Of a DNA stretch of 48,879 nt, positions 38,267-45,754 are shown piece after piece. Source of the stretch: a virus; IMG/VR virus record IMGVR_UViG_3300029319_007059, positions 1 to 48,879 of that record; one strand, given 5' to 3'. The notes beneath the pieces are model-generated. The model was not told where the DNA came from. It did no database searches and saw only the letters and a program-made list of their open reading frames with translations. Every line of letters begins with the position of its first letter. Position 1 is the stretch's first letter. Both the position numbers and the translations under genes were made by a program.

Positions 38267-38552
38267 AGTATTCCTCCTCTGCTACCTCGGCTAGAAAGAA
38301 TACTTCTTCAAGTTCTTGCAAGTCAGCAACCAGATCTTGAGTGTGCGCCATGAGTCCCCTCATTGTCTCATCGCCATAAAATGTAGGCAACTCATAAACA
38401 GCACTAAGATGTTGTCTGTATCTCTCCACCTTTTCTTTAAAAATAAAGCTATTATCTGATAAGTATCTGAATCTTTTTAGTAACTCTCTTACATACCAAG
38501 CCAAACATGCAGAAACTAAAACAAAAAGAACAAGCAAAAACCAAGCAATCAT
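38247..38552 (-). CDS. small phage membrane protein with one N-terminal transmembrane helix
   Basis: Residues 2-20 (IAWFLLVLFVLVSACLAWY) form a single hydrophobic helix, followed by Arg/Lys and a charged helical tail (YLSDNSFIFKEKVERYRQHL, VYELPTFYGDE, glutamate-rich end). The pattern YGDET after a helical region resembles small uncharacterised proteins I associate with T4-like phages, encoded near the same late regulator. It would sit in the inner membrane with the tail in the cytoplasm (positive-inside rule). Function is unknown. It overlaps the zinc-ribbon gene by ATGA and the sigma gene by 20 nt. Confidence 0.7.
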   Translation of the reverse strand: MIAWFLLVLFVLVSACLAWYVRELLKRFRYLSDNSFIFKEKVERYRQHLSAVYELPTFYGDETMRGLMAHTQDLVADLQELEEVFFLAEVAEEEYYAEEEE

Positions 38553-38806
38553 TTATTTTCACGACTCCTTAGTCTTTTCTTCTCTCTCTCCATCTCTTGT
38601 TTTGTCTCCTCAATTGTCTCTTTAACAATTTTACCAGGCGAGGCGTTTCCTTTGTTCAAGCGCTTTGCAATGTTAACCGGAGTGTTTAACATTTTGTTAA
38701 GAGCTTCGCTTCCACAAGACTCGCAGGTGGTCATTTTGACTTTATAAGAGTGAAAATATTCAAATATTTCCTCGCACTCACCACATTTATAAACATAAGT
38801 TGGCAT
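38549..38806 (-). CDS. FmdB-type zinc-ribbon protein
   Basis: The 85-residue protein begins MPTYVYKCGECEEIFEYFHS, and the knuckle is completed by TTCESCGS (Cys8, Cys11, Cys28, Cys31). This is the FmdB/CxxC_CxxC_SSSS regulatory zinc-ribbon family; the C-terminal 40 residues are highly charged (Lys/Glu/Arg). Such small proteins are widespread in bacteria and phages, but their molecular role is poorly known. Coupled to both neighbours (TAA adjacent to the start upstream, ATGA downstream). Confidence 0.85.
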   Translation of the reverse strand: MPTYVYKCGECEEIFEYFHSYKVKMTTCESCGSEALNKMLNTPVNIAKRLNKGNASPGKIVKETIEETKQEMEREKKRLRSRENK

Positions 38807-38995
38807 TTACTCGGTTTCGAATACGTTAGCTTCTTTATTCTCGGTGTAAATAGGAGGTGGATTATCAACATAGATCTCCTCGTTTTTTACAGAGAGATCC
38901 CACTCTGACAAAAGCTCTGTTATGTCAATTTCCTCAGATAGACATTTTTGCAGAGTCATTAACAAGGCTCCAATGGCCTGATTAGATAGTTTCAT
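38807..38995 (-). CDS. small conserved phage protein, 62 residues
   Basis: MKLSNQAIGALLMTLQKCLS is followed by EEIDITELLSEWDL and VDNPPP. The layout (helix, EIDITxLL, then an NPP motif) is familiar from short uncharacterised proteins of T4-like phages. AAGGAG is placed 6 nt before the ATG at 38995, which overlaps the HAD gene by 14 nt. No enzyme motif or membrane helix is present. It is real on the basis of its Shine-Dalgarno and tight packing. Confidence 0.7.
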   Translation of the reverse strand: MKLSNQAIGALLMTLQKCLSEEIDITELLSEWDLSVKNEEIYVDNPPPIYTENKEANVFETE

Positions 38996-39299
38996 TTTCT
39001 TTCTCCTTAAAGTATTCTAAAGTATTTATGGCCTTATCACATATGAAAAGATCATATGGTGGCTTCCACATTTTAATTTGATGACATTTAACACCCCACT
39101 TTTTTAACTGTTCCCGAGTTAACTCTGTCCAGTCAATCCCTGTGGTCCCACCCCTGGCGGTCCAATAAACTATCTGGTGTCCTTGGTCATAGAGGTCATT
39201 AATTTTTTGTATTCTTTCCTTAATTGGAATAGCGTCTGGATAATGACGCTCTCCCTCATAGGTACATATTGTATCATCTATATCAACGTAAATTAGCAT
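38982..39299 (-). CDS. small HAD-family phosphatase of the sugar cassette
   Basis: The 105-residue protein (start MLIYVDIDDTICTYEG) carries the HAD nucleophile motif DIDDT (Asp6, Asp8), VYWTARGG as motif II, and MWKPPYDLFICDKAIN with the Lys and Asp of motifs III/IV. Its size and pattern match the small capsule-biosynthesis-type HAD phosphatases. Following a heptose-type kinase and nucleotidyltransferase, it could serve the GmhB-like dephosphorylation step; that is inference. The ATG at 39299 is preferred to an upstream in-frame start because the HAD fold begins right there. It overlaps the transferase gene by 17 nt. Confidence 0.72.
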   Translation of the reverse strand: MLIYVDIDDTICTYEGERHYPDAIPIKERIQKINDLYDQGHQIVYWTARGGTTGIDWTELTREQLKKWGVKCHQIKMWKPPYDLFICDKAINTLEYFKEKENETI

Positions 39300-39681
39300 T
39301 TTGTAAAATTCTTGTCGTTGAGTATTCACCAATACGGTCAAAAAACTTTAGTTCTTTTGCATATTGGGAACCAACAACATATTTCCCTTCCCAGTCCGAT
39401 CCTACAACAAGAATATCAGGCTTTATAGATTTTATTAAGCTTTCTAAATCGTTCCTTGATGAAAATGAAATTGTTTCATCAACATACCTTATCGATTTTA
39501 CTAAAAATTCTCTGTCTTCTAGGGTGTTGAAAGGCCTGTCCTGTCCTTTGGCAAGTTTAACTTTTTCGTCCGTATCAAGTCCTACAATAAGTTTGTCACC
39601 TAAAGATCTTGCGTATTTAAACATTTCAATGTGTCCTCGATGTAAAACATCGAAGCAACCATTAGTCCAAACAATTTTCAT
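39283..39681 (-). CDS. RfaE2/HldE-C-type nucleotidyltransferase
   Basis: The 132-residue protein begins MKIVWTNGCFDVLHRGHIEM with the nucleotidyltransferase HxGH motif (His14, His17). It ends with GEYSTTRIL, the STT-R/K segment of the cytidylyltransferase-like family, and has VVGSDWEGKYVVG in between. This matches the C-terminal domain of HldE, which transfers AMP to D-glycero-beta-D-manno-heptose 1-phosphate. Other sugar- or polyol-phosphate substrates are possible. The ATG at 39681 (ATGA overlap with the kinase stop, GAGGTG upstream) is better than an in-frame start at 39723, which would add residues before the conserved first strand. Confidence 0.8.
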   Translation of the reverse strand: MKIVWTNGCFDVLHRGHIEMFKYARSLGDKLIVGLDTDEKVKLAKGQDRPFNTLEDREFLVKSIRYVDETISFSSRNDLESLIKSIKPDILVVGSDWEGKYVVGSQYAKELKFFDRIGEYSTTRILQNANLR

Positions 39682-40421
39682 ACTACACTTACACCTCGCT
39701 TTTGGACTACTTTTGTGGCGCATTGATTTGCAAAGTGTATCGCATCGTCAATATTGAAATCTTTTAAATATTCGACCACAAGTCCCGCTATAAATGTATC
39801 GCCCGCACCAGAGGAGTCCTTTATTTCAACCTTCTCGACAGGGTATATTTTACCACGGTGCTCACATCCGTTTGACCCAAGAGTTATAATCAACTGGTCA
39901 TATAACTCTTTTTTTAATAAGTGTTTAGTCCTAGCGTGCTCATAATAATTTATCTTAATGTAATTCATATGATCACACCAATCACCTAATAGTTTTTTAG
40001 TGTCTAAGAAAACTTTATCGTGCATCATAGAAATTTTTTTCATCACTGCCTCAGATAAAAATCCTTTACAGTAATCAGATATTATAACAGCGTCGTAGTT
40101 TTTTATGTTTTCCTCTATTAAAGAAATATCAAGCTCATCTACAACTTCATCATTCTCATCAATTCTTAAAAGCATTTGATTTGTTTTATTGTCAATATAT
40201 CTGCTTTTTTTAACCAACTGCCAGTTACTGTTTGTGATAATATCACACTCCACACCAAGTGATTTAATATTATGCAAAACGTTCATGGCCATACCATCCG
40301 ATACAGTGGTTGCTGTCCCGTTAAAAACTGGGACGGGTGCATCAGGACATAGGCGGTCGCAGTTGCCGTAATTAAAAACATCTTTGCAGCTTTCGCCTAT
40401 AACCAAAATTTTAACAGACAT
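39678..40421 (-). CDS. PfkB-family sugar kinase, HldE-N/RfaE1-like
   Basis: The 247-residue protein begins VKILVIGESCKDVFNYGNCDRLCPDAPVP in the HldE style. It has an adapted GG-like signature (SDGMAMNVLHNIKSLG), VIISDYCKG, and the C-terminal PfkB signature DSSGAGDTFIAG with catalytic Asp208. In bacteria HldE-N phosphorylates D-glycero-D-manno-heptose 7-phosphate at C1. The protein is about 70 residues shorter than the bacterial kinase domain, mainly in the middle. It is coupled to the GMD-like gene (TAATG) and to the transferase (ATGA), so the phage has the two HldE activities as separate polypeptides. Confidence 0.78.
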   Translation of the reverse strand: MSVKILVIGESCKDVFNYGNCDRLCPDAPVPVFNGTATTVSDGMAMNVLHNIKSLGVECDIITNSNWQLVKKSRYIDNKTNQMLLRIDENDEVVDELDISLIEENIKNYDAVIISDYCKGFLSEAVMKKISMMHDKVFLDTKKLLGDWCDHMNYIKINYYEHARTKHLLKKELYDQLIITLGSNGCEHRGKIYPVEKVEIKDSSGAGDTFIAGLVVEYLKDFNIDDAIHFANQCATKVVQKRGVSVV

Positions 40422-41431
40422 TATCTAGAAAGAAACTCCTTATCGCCCTTGACTTTTTGTCGCCAATAATCTAACAAGTCATTCATCGTTTTTTCAAATG
40501 GTATCGTTGGTTCCCACCCTGTATGATTTTTAAACTTAGTCGTGTCTGGAACTTGTAGATCTGCATCAATTGGTCGTAATCTGTCTGGGTCAGTCTCAAT
40601 TTTTATATCTTTTACAGTTGACTGGCTGATTAGGTATCTCAACATATCTTCAACGGTACAACTGTAGCTTCCACCAATGTTATAATATTCGCCGGCTGTT
40701 GGGTTATGAGTTACAAGTAAATAATAGGCCCTAACCGCATCTCTGACGTCGGACCAAGTTCTTAATGATTGTAGATTACCAACCTTAATTACGGGAGGTA
40801 ACTTGCCAGCCTCAATCATAGCAATCTGTTTTGCAAAGGTTGATTCTGCAAAAACATCCCCACGTCGGGGTCCTGTGTGTGTAAACATCCTAGTTGTCAT
40901 AACGGTTAGTCCGTATGCTTCAGCATAGTATCTTCCAACTAAATCAGTACCAACTTTAGATATCGCATAAGGTGACGCCGGATGGAAAGTAACTTCCTCA
41001 TTAATTGGAAGGAACTCTTTTGGTACTCTTCCAAAAACCTCTGACGACGCACAAACATGTATCACAGGTTTCATATCTAAGTCTCTGATAGACTCTAGAA
41101 GTTTTGCCGTCCCCAATATATTGGTTTCAAGTGTCTCAAGCGGTGCAGCAAAACTTGTTTGCGGATAACTTTGAGCAGCAAGATGAAACACATAATCTGG
41201 CTTACTTGTTCTAAGAGCTTTTGTTATCGAAGGATAATCATTTAAATCGCCATAGATTAAGTTCACTCTATCTTTAGAATTTATTCTCGGAAAGATATGT
41301 TGTATATTTTCAAAATTATCATTCCACCTACAAAATCCGTAGATATCCCAGTCAGTATTTTCTAAAAGATAGTCGGCTAGGTGTGAGCCCACCATTCCGG
41401 TGATACCAGTTATAAAAGCACTCTTAGACAT
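40421..41431 (-). CDS. gmd: GDP-mannose 4,6-dehydratase-type NDP-sugar dehydratase
   Basis: The 336-residue extended SDR starts with GITGMVGSHLADYLLE (GxxGxxG NAD(P) fold). It contains FHLAAQSYPQTSFAAPLET, an ASSEVFG segment with the active-site Ser/Thr-Glu region, SPYAISK with the YxxxK pair, and TRMFTHTGPRRGDVFAEST, all typical of GMD. The family converts GDP-mannose to GDP-4-keto-6-deoxymannose in the cytoplasm; a GDP-heptose 4,6-dehydratase is an alternative given the HldE-like neighbours. The ATG at 41431 has AAGGA 8 nt upstream. An in-frame TTG just before it is not needed. It overlaps the upstream epimerase by 8 nt. Confidence 0.85.
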   Translation of the reverse strand: MSKSAFITGITGMVGSHLADYLLENTDWDIYGFCRWNDNFENIQHIFPRINSKDRVNLIYGDLNDYPSITKALRTSKPDYVFHLAAQSYPQTSFAAPLETLETNILGTAKLLESIRDLDMKPVIHVCASSEVFGRVPKEFLPINEEVTFHPASPYAISKVGTDLVGRYYAEAYGLTVMTTRMFTHTGPRRGDVFAESTFAKQIAMIEAGKLPPVIKVGNLQSLRTWSDVRDAVRAYYLLVTHNPTAGEYYNIGGSYSCTVEDMLRYLISQSTVKDIKIETDPDRLRPIDADLQVPDTTKFKNHTGWEPTIPFEKTMNDLLDYWRQKVKGDKEFLSR

Positions 41432-42386
41432 CAATGTTTTCCTTATACCAATGTAAAGTTTTTTCTATGCCTTTATCAAGGGACACTTGCGGTGACCAAC
41501 CCAACTTATCAAAAGCCTTTGTACAATCTAAATACAGACTAGTTTTAATAGTTGGCTTAGTTAAGTCAGAGTAAATTTCCAATTGTTTACCAGAAGAATC
41601 AATAATTTTTTGTACAAGATTGCGAACCGATGTTGCTTCACCTAATCCAACATTAAATAACTCATAGTTTTCGCTCTGATTCTCTAAGGCCAATTCAACA
41701 AAGTTGCACAAGTCATCAACGTGAAGAAGATCTCTTTTTTCCTCGCCTGTCCCCCACATAACAACTTTATCTTCTGCGGTCATAACTTTAGTGACTGTAG
41801 CACCAAAGACATGACTCCTCTCAAGGTCATATTTGTCGTGAGGACCATATATGTTTGAGTGCCTAATAACTGTATGCTTTGTTCTTCCTAATCTGGAGTA
41901 GAAGTCGCACATCTTTTCGATATAAACCTTTGTGTTGCCCACACCAAAATATTTTGGATATATCTCATCCTCTCCCGAAAAATCACTCTCAGATAAGGCC
42001 TCTTCACTTGGCTGGTACATCACCGTGCAACTTGGGAAAACAAAATGTTCAACGTTGTTTTCATAGGCAGATCGCAGCAATAAAGAATTCATAACCGCAT
42101 TATCTGTAACGTGAATAAATGGCTTGGTTGTAATATCTTTAGCACCAGATGTTGTGGCAGCGAACTGAAGGACAATATTAATACCCTCCATCACCCTATC
42201 TACATCTTCTTTATTGTTTAGGTCAGCATAAATAAATTCAACATTCGGGTGCTCACTTGGTTCAATATCTGGCTGTTTATTATGGTAAATGGCTCGGACA
42301 CTATACTTGTCCTTACTGGAGAAGTGTTCTAGCAAGTTTTTACCGATAAATCCAGTGGCACCGCACAAAAGAATTTTCTTTGTCAT
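41424..42386 (-). CDS. NAD-dependent epimerase/reductase, GDP-fucose synthase-like
   Basis: The 320-residue extended SDR begins KKILLCGATGFIGKNLLEHF. The segment SNIYGPHDKYDLERSHVFGA, then VVMWGTGEEKRDLLHVDDL, is close to GDP-L-fucose synthase, which epimerises C3/C5 and reduces C4 of GDP-4-keto-6-deoxymannose. In the expected catalytic block the text is YFGVGNTKVYIEKM, so Tyr is not four residues before Lys as in the classical YxxxK. The ATG shares ATGA with the preceding stop. It is one of three related SDR proteins encoded in succession. The substrate is unknown, but it fits a role after the dehydratase. Confidence 0.8.
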   Translation of the reverse strand: MTKKILLCGATGFIGKNLLEHFSSKDKYSVRAIYHNKQPDIEPSEHPNVEFIYADLNNKEDVDRVMEGINIVLQFAATTSGAKDITTKPFIHVTDNAVMNSLLLRSAYENNVEHFVFPSCTVMYQPSEEALSESDFSGEDEIYPKYFGVGNTKVYIEKMCDFYSRLGRTKHTVIRHSNIYGPHDKYDLERSHVFGATVTKVMTAEDKVVMWGTGEEKRDLLHVDDLCNFVELALENQSENYELFNVGLGEATSVRNLVQKIIDSSGKQLEIYSDLTKPTIKTSLYLDCTKAFDKLGWSPQVSLDKGIEKTLHWYKENIDV

Positions 42387-43117
42387 TTACTTCTTTCCTT
42401 TATAAATCTTTCAATGTTTCCCAACGATGTATACCAAGCTGTTGGAAATTTTTCTTGAAGACACCTGTTTGATATGACGGGTGTCTCATAAAGGTAATCC
42501 CCAAAACTTACAGTCTTAGAAAAATGTTTTGCTATATCTTTAAGTCTTATATTTTTTGACGCTACAAAATCCATAATACCAGAGTAGTTGTTGTTTGCGG
42601 AAACTTGTATCATCGACAGTATATCACTTTGTAAGACATAATTAAACGTTGAATCTTCCGACAAGGATAATGCAGGATTATTATCATCTAATATTCTTAA
42701 AAGACTATTCTTTCTCATTGTTGGCCCAATAATTGCACTTGTTCGAACAACCAAAGGACTCGTTGCTAACTCTCTAACAATAGACTCGGCCATTAATTTT
42801 GTTGTCTTATAAAGATTATCCTCCTCTCGATAAATGTCAACAGAGGACAAAAATACAAACTTATCGTGAGACAGAGAACACAAACGCTTTGTTAAGAAGA
42901 TATTGTCTTCCAATATTTTATAGTAATTGTTAGTATTCTTTGAAGCGTTAAACGCACAATGCACAATTAGATCAAAATGCTTGTGTTTCCTAAAAACAGA
43001 ATCAGCGTTTTCTCTAGTTAAACCAATACAATCAATGTTAGAGGCAATGTATTTTCCAAGTCCGCTGCTAGCTCCCGTGACAAGCACACTATTTCCTAAA
43101 GGCATTGTGGCGGTCAT
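42383..43117 (-). CDS. NAD(P)-dependent epimerase/dehydratase-type SDR, 244 residues
   Basis: The N terminus carries SVLVTGASSGLGKYIASNID (TGxxxGxG). A VFLSSVDIY segment and LYKTTKLMAES follow, the latter with a canonical YxxxK. The protein is shorter than its neighbours and resembles dTDP-4-dehydrorhamnose-reductase-like or WcaG-type SDRs that reduce or epimerise nucleotide-linked keto sugars. The ATG at 43117 has AGGAG exactly 8 nt upstream; the TTG before it is not the likely start. It overlaps the upstream gene by 29 nt. The reaction cannot be named. A C4-keto reductase completing a deoxysugar is a reasonable guess. Confidence 0.75.
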   Translation of the reverse strand: MTATMPLGNSVLVTGASSGLGKYIASNIDCIGLTRENADSVFRKHKHFDLIVHCAFNASKNTNNYYKILEDNIFLTKRLCSLSHDKFVFLSSVDIYREEDNLYKTTKLMAESIVRELATSPLVVRTSAIIGPTMRKNSLLRILDDNNPALSLSEDSTFNYVLQSDILSMIQVSANNNYSGIMDFVASKNIRLKDIAKHFSKTVSFGDYLYETPVISNRCLQEKFPTAWYTSLGNIERFIKERSK

Positions 43118-44066
43118 CAATCAAGCTCCTATTTTCCTCGAACCAATCAATCGTCTCTTGGATACCGTCGGCTAAACTAATTGTCGTCTCAAATCCCACC
43201 TCTTTAGCACGAGTTGAATCAAGGATCCTTCTTTTATCTCCGGCTGGTTTAGTGGTGTCCCAAGCCACCTGAAGTTCTTTTGGGCACTTGTCAACTACAA
43301 TATCAACTATCTCTTTGATTGCGATGCCTTCGCCGCTGCCTAGATTTACTGGCTTGGTCACTTTGTTATCAACCATGTGAATCATACCTAAAGCAACATC
43401 TCTAGAGTGAATGAAATCTCTAATTGGGGAGCCATCACCCCAAACTTCTAAAGTATCATTCTCAAAAGCCTTACGAATCAAAGAGGGAATAACCATTGCA
43501 TTCTCAGGGTCAAAATTATCATAAGGACCATAAACATTTGCTGGTCGAACAATAGACACGCAGTCCCAACCGTATTGAATACTATAGGCCTCCGCTTGTA
43601 GTTCTCCAATTCTCTTTGCCCATCCTGCAAACCTGTCATTTTCTGAAGGGAAGGTTGACCAAACATCATCCTCCCTAAAAACTTCTGCCGGATGGTATAC
43701 ACCAACACTGCTGGTATACAAATACCACTTAACGCCTGCACGGCGAGCAGCCTCCATCATATTGGTGTTGAATTGGAGCATTGGGACCATAAAATCTGCG
43801 GGCTGCTCTTTACACATTTTTGGTGAACCCTTGACGCCGACCAAATTAAAAACATAATCCATACCATCGCAAATTTCTTTACAAGCAGAAAAATCTGTTA
43901 GGTCGGCCAGTTTGTACATCACACCTTCTGGCAATCCTCTTGGTGGATCTAAAGAGACAACATAAACCTTGGCACCACGAGCAACTAAAAGATCAACAAG
44001 TTGCCTTCCTATCATTCCGGTGCCGCCAGTTACTAAAACTTTTTGGTCTTGAAAGTTAACAGTCAT
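43089..44066 (-). CDS. NAD-dependent epimerase/dehydratase, GDP-fucose synthase-like
   Basis: The 325-residue extended SDR begins QKVLVTGGTGMIGRQLVDLL. It has LYTSSVGVYHP, NVYGPYDNFDPENAMVIPSL and EVWGDGSPIRDFIHSRDVA, again a GDP-fucose synthase-like series. In the catalytic block FAGWAKRIGEL, Phe and Ala occupy the positions around K-5 and K-4, so the canonical Tyr of YxxxK is missing. A second Tyr could substitute in the folded enzyme. The start at 44066 overlaps the aminotransferase-fold gene by 11 nt. It probably modifies a 4-keto intermediate of the same pathway. Confidence 0.78.
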   Translation of the reverse strand: MTVNFQDQKVLVTGGTGMIGRQLVDLLVARGAKVYVVSLDPPRGLPEGVMYKLADLTDFSACKEICDGMDYVFNLVGVKGSPKMCKEQPADFMVPMLQFNTNMMEAARRAGVKWYLYTSSVGVYHPAEVFREDDVWSTFPSENDRFAGWAKRIGELQAEAYSIQYGWDCVSIVRPANVYGPYDNFDPENAMVIPSLIRKAFENDTLEVWGDGSPIRDFIHSRDVALGMIHMVDNKVTKPVNLGSGEGIAIKEIVDIVVDKCPKELQVAWDTTKPAGDKRRILDSTRAKEVGFETTISLADGIQETIDWFEENRSLIDDRHNAFRK

Positions 44067-45231
44067 TTAATATCTCGCATAATGTTTTAATTTGTTTAAT
44101 TTTAAGGTCAGTGTGGTTTCCTACATAAAGTCCATAATCGTGTATATGGTTTGATACACTTAGATCACCAATAATTTTGTGAGGATATTTCTCTAAGTAC
44201 GGCTGACGAGCTTGATTCCCTCCTCCGGCTGTACCTATTCTATATTCTACCTTGGCCTCTTCTAAGGCTGAACACACTCTATTGAACAGTTCTTTATCCT
44301 TCTCTTTCAAAATCAAAGGTAAAGCGAAACTACTATTTCCCTCTAATAAATAATCGGTAAAAAACTTATCTTTATCTAAGTTTTCAAGCCAAAGATTCAA
44401 ATTTTGTGCTCGCTGCCTACAGTGTCCATTAAGGCGATGTAATTGTTTTAAACCCAATACAGCGTTAAATTCTGTGTTTCTCAAATTATATCCTGGCACC
44501 GCAAACAAAAACAACGGATTTAAGTCTGGGTATTTATTCGTGTAACCGTCGGAAACATCCTCGCTGGCTTCTCGAATCATACCATGGGATCTGAACATTT
44601 TTGCCAATTCGTATATATCTTTGTTGTTCGTACAAACAACACCTCCCTCAACAGTGGTGATGTGGTGCCCAAAATAAAAAGAAAAGTTTGACATATCCCC
44701 AATAGTGCCAATCTTTCTCCCGTTAAATGTAGCACCATGAGACTCACAACAATCCTCAATCAATACTAAATTATGTTTGTCGGCTAATTCAACCAGTTTA
44801 TCGGTCAGCCCATTAAAACCAAGCGCATGAACTAACACAATGCCAACTGTTTTGTCAGTAATTGCACTCTCAATATTCTCAGCAGTAATAGCCAGGCTTT
44901 CTGGATCAACGTCCACAAACACAGGAGTCATACCCAGGTTGACCACTGGGGCTATATCGGACACCCAACCAATTGGTGGCACAATCACTTCTCCACCGCC
45001 CTTGAGTTCCTTCATAATTGAAGTCATAATATAGTTTGCAGAAGCACCAGAGTTAACAAATACTGTGTATTTAACCCCAAGCCAATCAGACCACGCTTGT
45101 TCAAATTTTTTGACATACTTTGATTGTGTAAACCTTACACCTGGCTCTTGTAGCCACCTAATCAAGGCGAGTTTGTCGTCGGCAGTAATATTATCATTTA
45201 TTAACGGCCAAGTAAACTTATTTTGTCCCAT
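44056..45231 (-). CDS. DegT-fold PLP/PMP sugar 3-dehydrase (ColD/RfbH-like), Lys replaced by His
   Basis: The 391-residue protein has the DegT/DnrJ/EryC1 fold: TVFVNSGASANYI, EVIVPPIGWVSDIAPVVNLG, and LVLIEDCCESHGAT with the PLP-binding Asp. At the place of the Schiff-base lysine (usual SFxxxKxxTxGEGG) it reads SFYFGHHITTVEGG, with His189 aligned to the Lys. His here is the signature of CDP- or GDP-4-keto-6-deoxyhexose 3-dehydrases (RfbH/E1, ColD), which use PMP to remove the C3 hydroxyl. GDP-4-keto-6-deoxymannose from the GMD-like enzyme is the ColD substrate. No RfbI-type reductase is seen, which favours the ColD mechanism. The ATG at 45231 has GGAG 6 nt upstream. Confidence 0.85.
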   Translation of the reverse strand: MGQNKFTWPLINDNITADDKLALIRWLQEPGVRFTQSKYVKKFEQAWSDWLGVKYTVFVNSGASANYIMTSIMKELKGGGEVIVPPIGWVSDIAPVVNLGMTPVFVDVDPESLAITAENIESAITDKTVGIVLVHALGFNGLTDKLVELADKHNLVLIEDCCESHGATFNGRKIGTIGDMSNFSFYFGHHITTVEGGVVCTNNKDIYELAKMFRSHGMIREASEDVSDGYTNKYPDLNPLFLFAVPGYNLRNTEFNAVLGLKQLHRLNGHCRQRAQNLNLWLENLDKDKFFTDYLLEGNSSFALPLILKEKDKELFNRVCSALEEAKVEYRIGTAGGGNQARQPYLEKYPHKIIGDLSVSNHIHDYGLYVGNHTDLKIKQIKTLCEILNDC

Positions 45232-45754
45232 AGAACTCTCCGTGTTCAATTATTAGTGTTGATTTTGAATCAGATCTTTCATATGCGTCTTTAAAGGCAG
45301 GAAAGATGTCTTCTGGCTCTTGCAGATCAACAACATTTACCTCGGTCAACATTCTACGAAAAGCCTCCGTGTGATCTTGGGTATGTTGTGGCCCTGCGTC
45401 AATAGGGTTCTTTGTACCAACAGCTACTCTTATGATAACACGAGGAGTCATCTCTCCTTTAGACATATCCCTTATTTTATCAAGATGATTTACTAATTGA
45501 TTGCAGGCTAAAATAAAAAAATCAAACCGAGGATACATTGTGATCGGAACATACCCCTCCAAAGCCATACCCGTTGATATACCCAATTGCGTTTCCTCAA
45601 AGACAGGTAATTCAATTCTTTTTTCATCTGGGACTTCAACTAAAGTACTGGAAATGGCATGACCACTTACTTTGCATGCTTGCCCGAGAAACACAGTATC
45701 TTCCTTGCCGGCAAGCCAATTCATTGACCTGATAAGTTCACTTTTATACTTCAT
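45218..45754 (-). CDS. thiamine-diphosphate enzyme, E1 beta-type subunit (Pyr domain only)
   Basis: The 178-residue protein resembles the pyrimidine-binding domain of 2-oxo acid dehydrogenase E1 beta/transketolase. VFEETQLGISTGMALEGYVP supplies the Glu that activates the ThDP aminopyrimidine, followed by MYPRFDFFILACNQLVNHLD, VAVGTKNPIDAGPQHTQDH (HTQ for the usual HSQ) and VVDLQEPEDIFPAFKDAYE. Normal E1 beta is about 325 residues and has a C-terminal domain that is absent here. It starts at ATG 45754 (TAATG with the alpha subunit), a natural start for the domain. The pair would act together in the cytoplasm, probably transferring an aldehyde unit to a sugar. Confidence 0.82.
   Translation of the reverse strand: MKYKSELIRSMNWLAGKEDTVFLGQACKVSGHAISSTLVEVPDEKRIELPVFEETQLGISTGMALEGYVPITMYPRFDFFILACNQLVNHLDKIRDMSKGEMTPRVIIRVAVGTKNPIDAGPQHTQDHTEAFRRMLTEVNVVDLQEPEDIFPAFKDAYERSDSKSTLIIEHGEFYGTK

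Noticed and set aside
39682-39723. Longer N terminus for the RfaE2-like transferase
   Set aside because: It adds residues before the conserved first strand and loses the ATGA coupling and GAGGTG site that mark the ATG at 39681.
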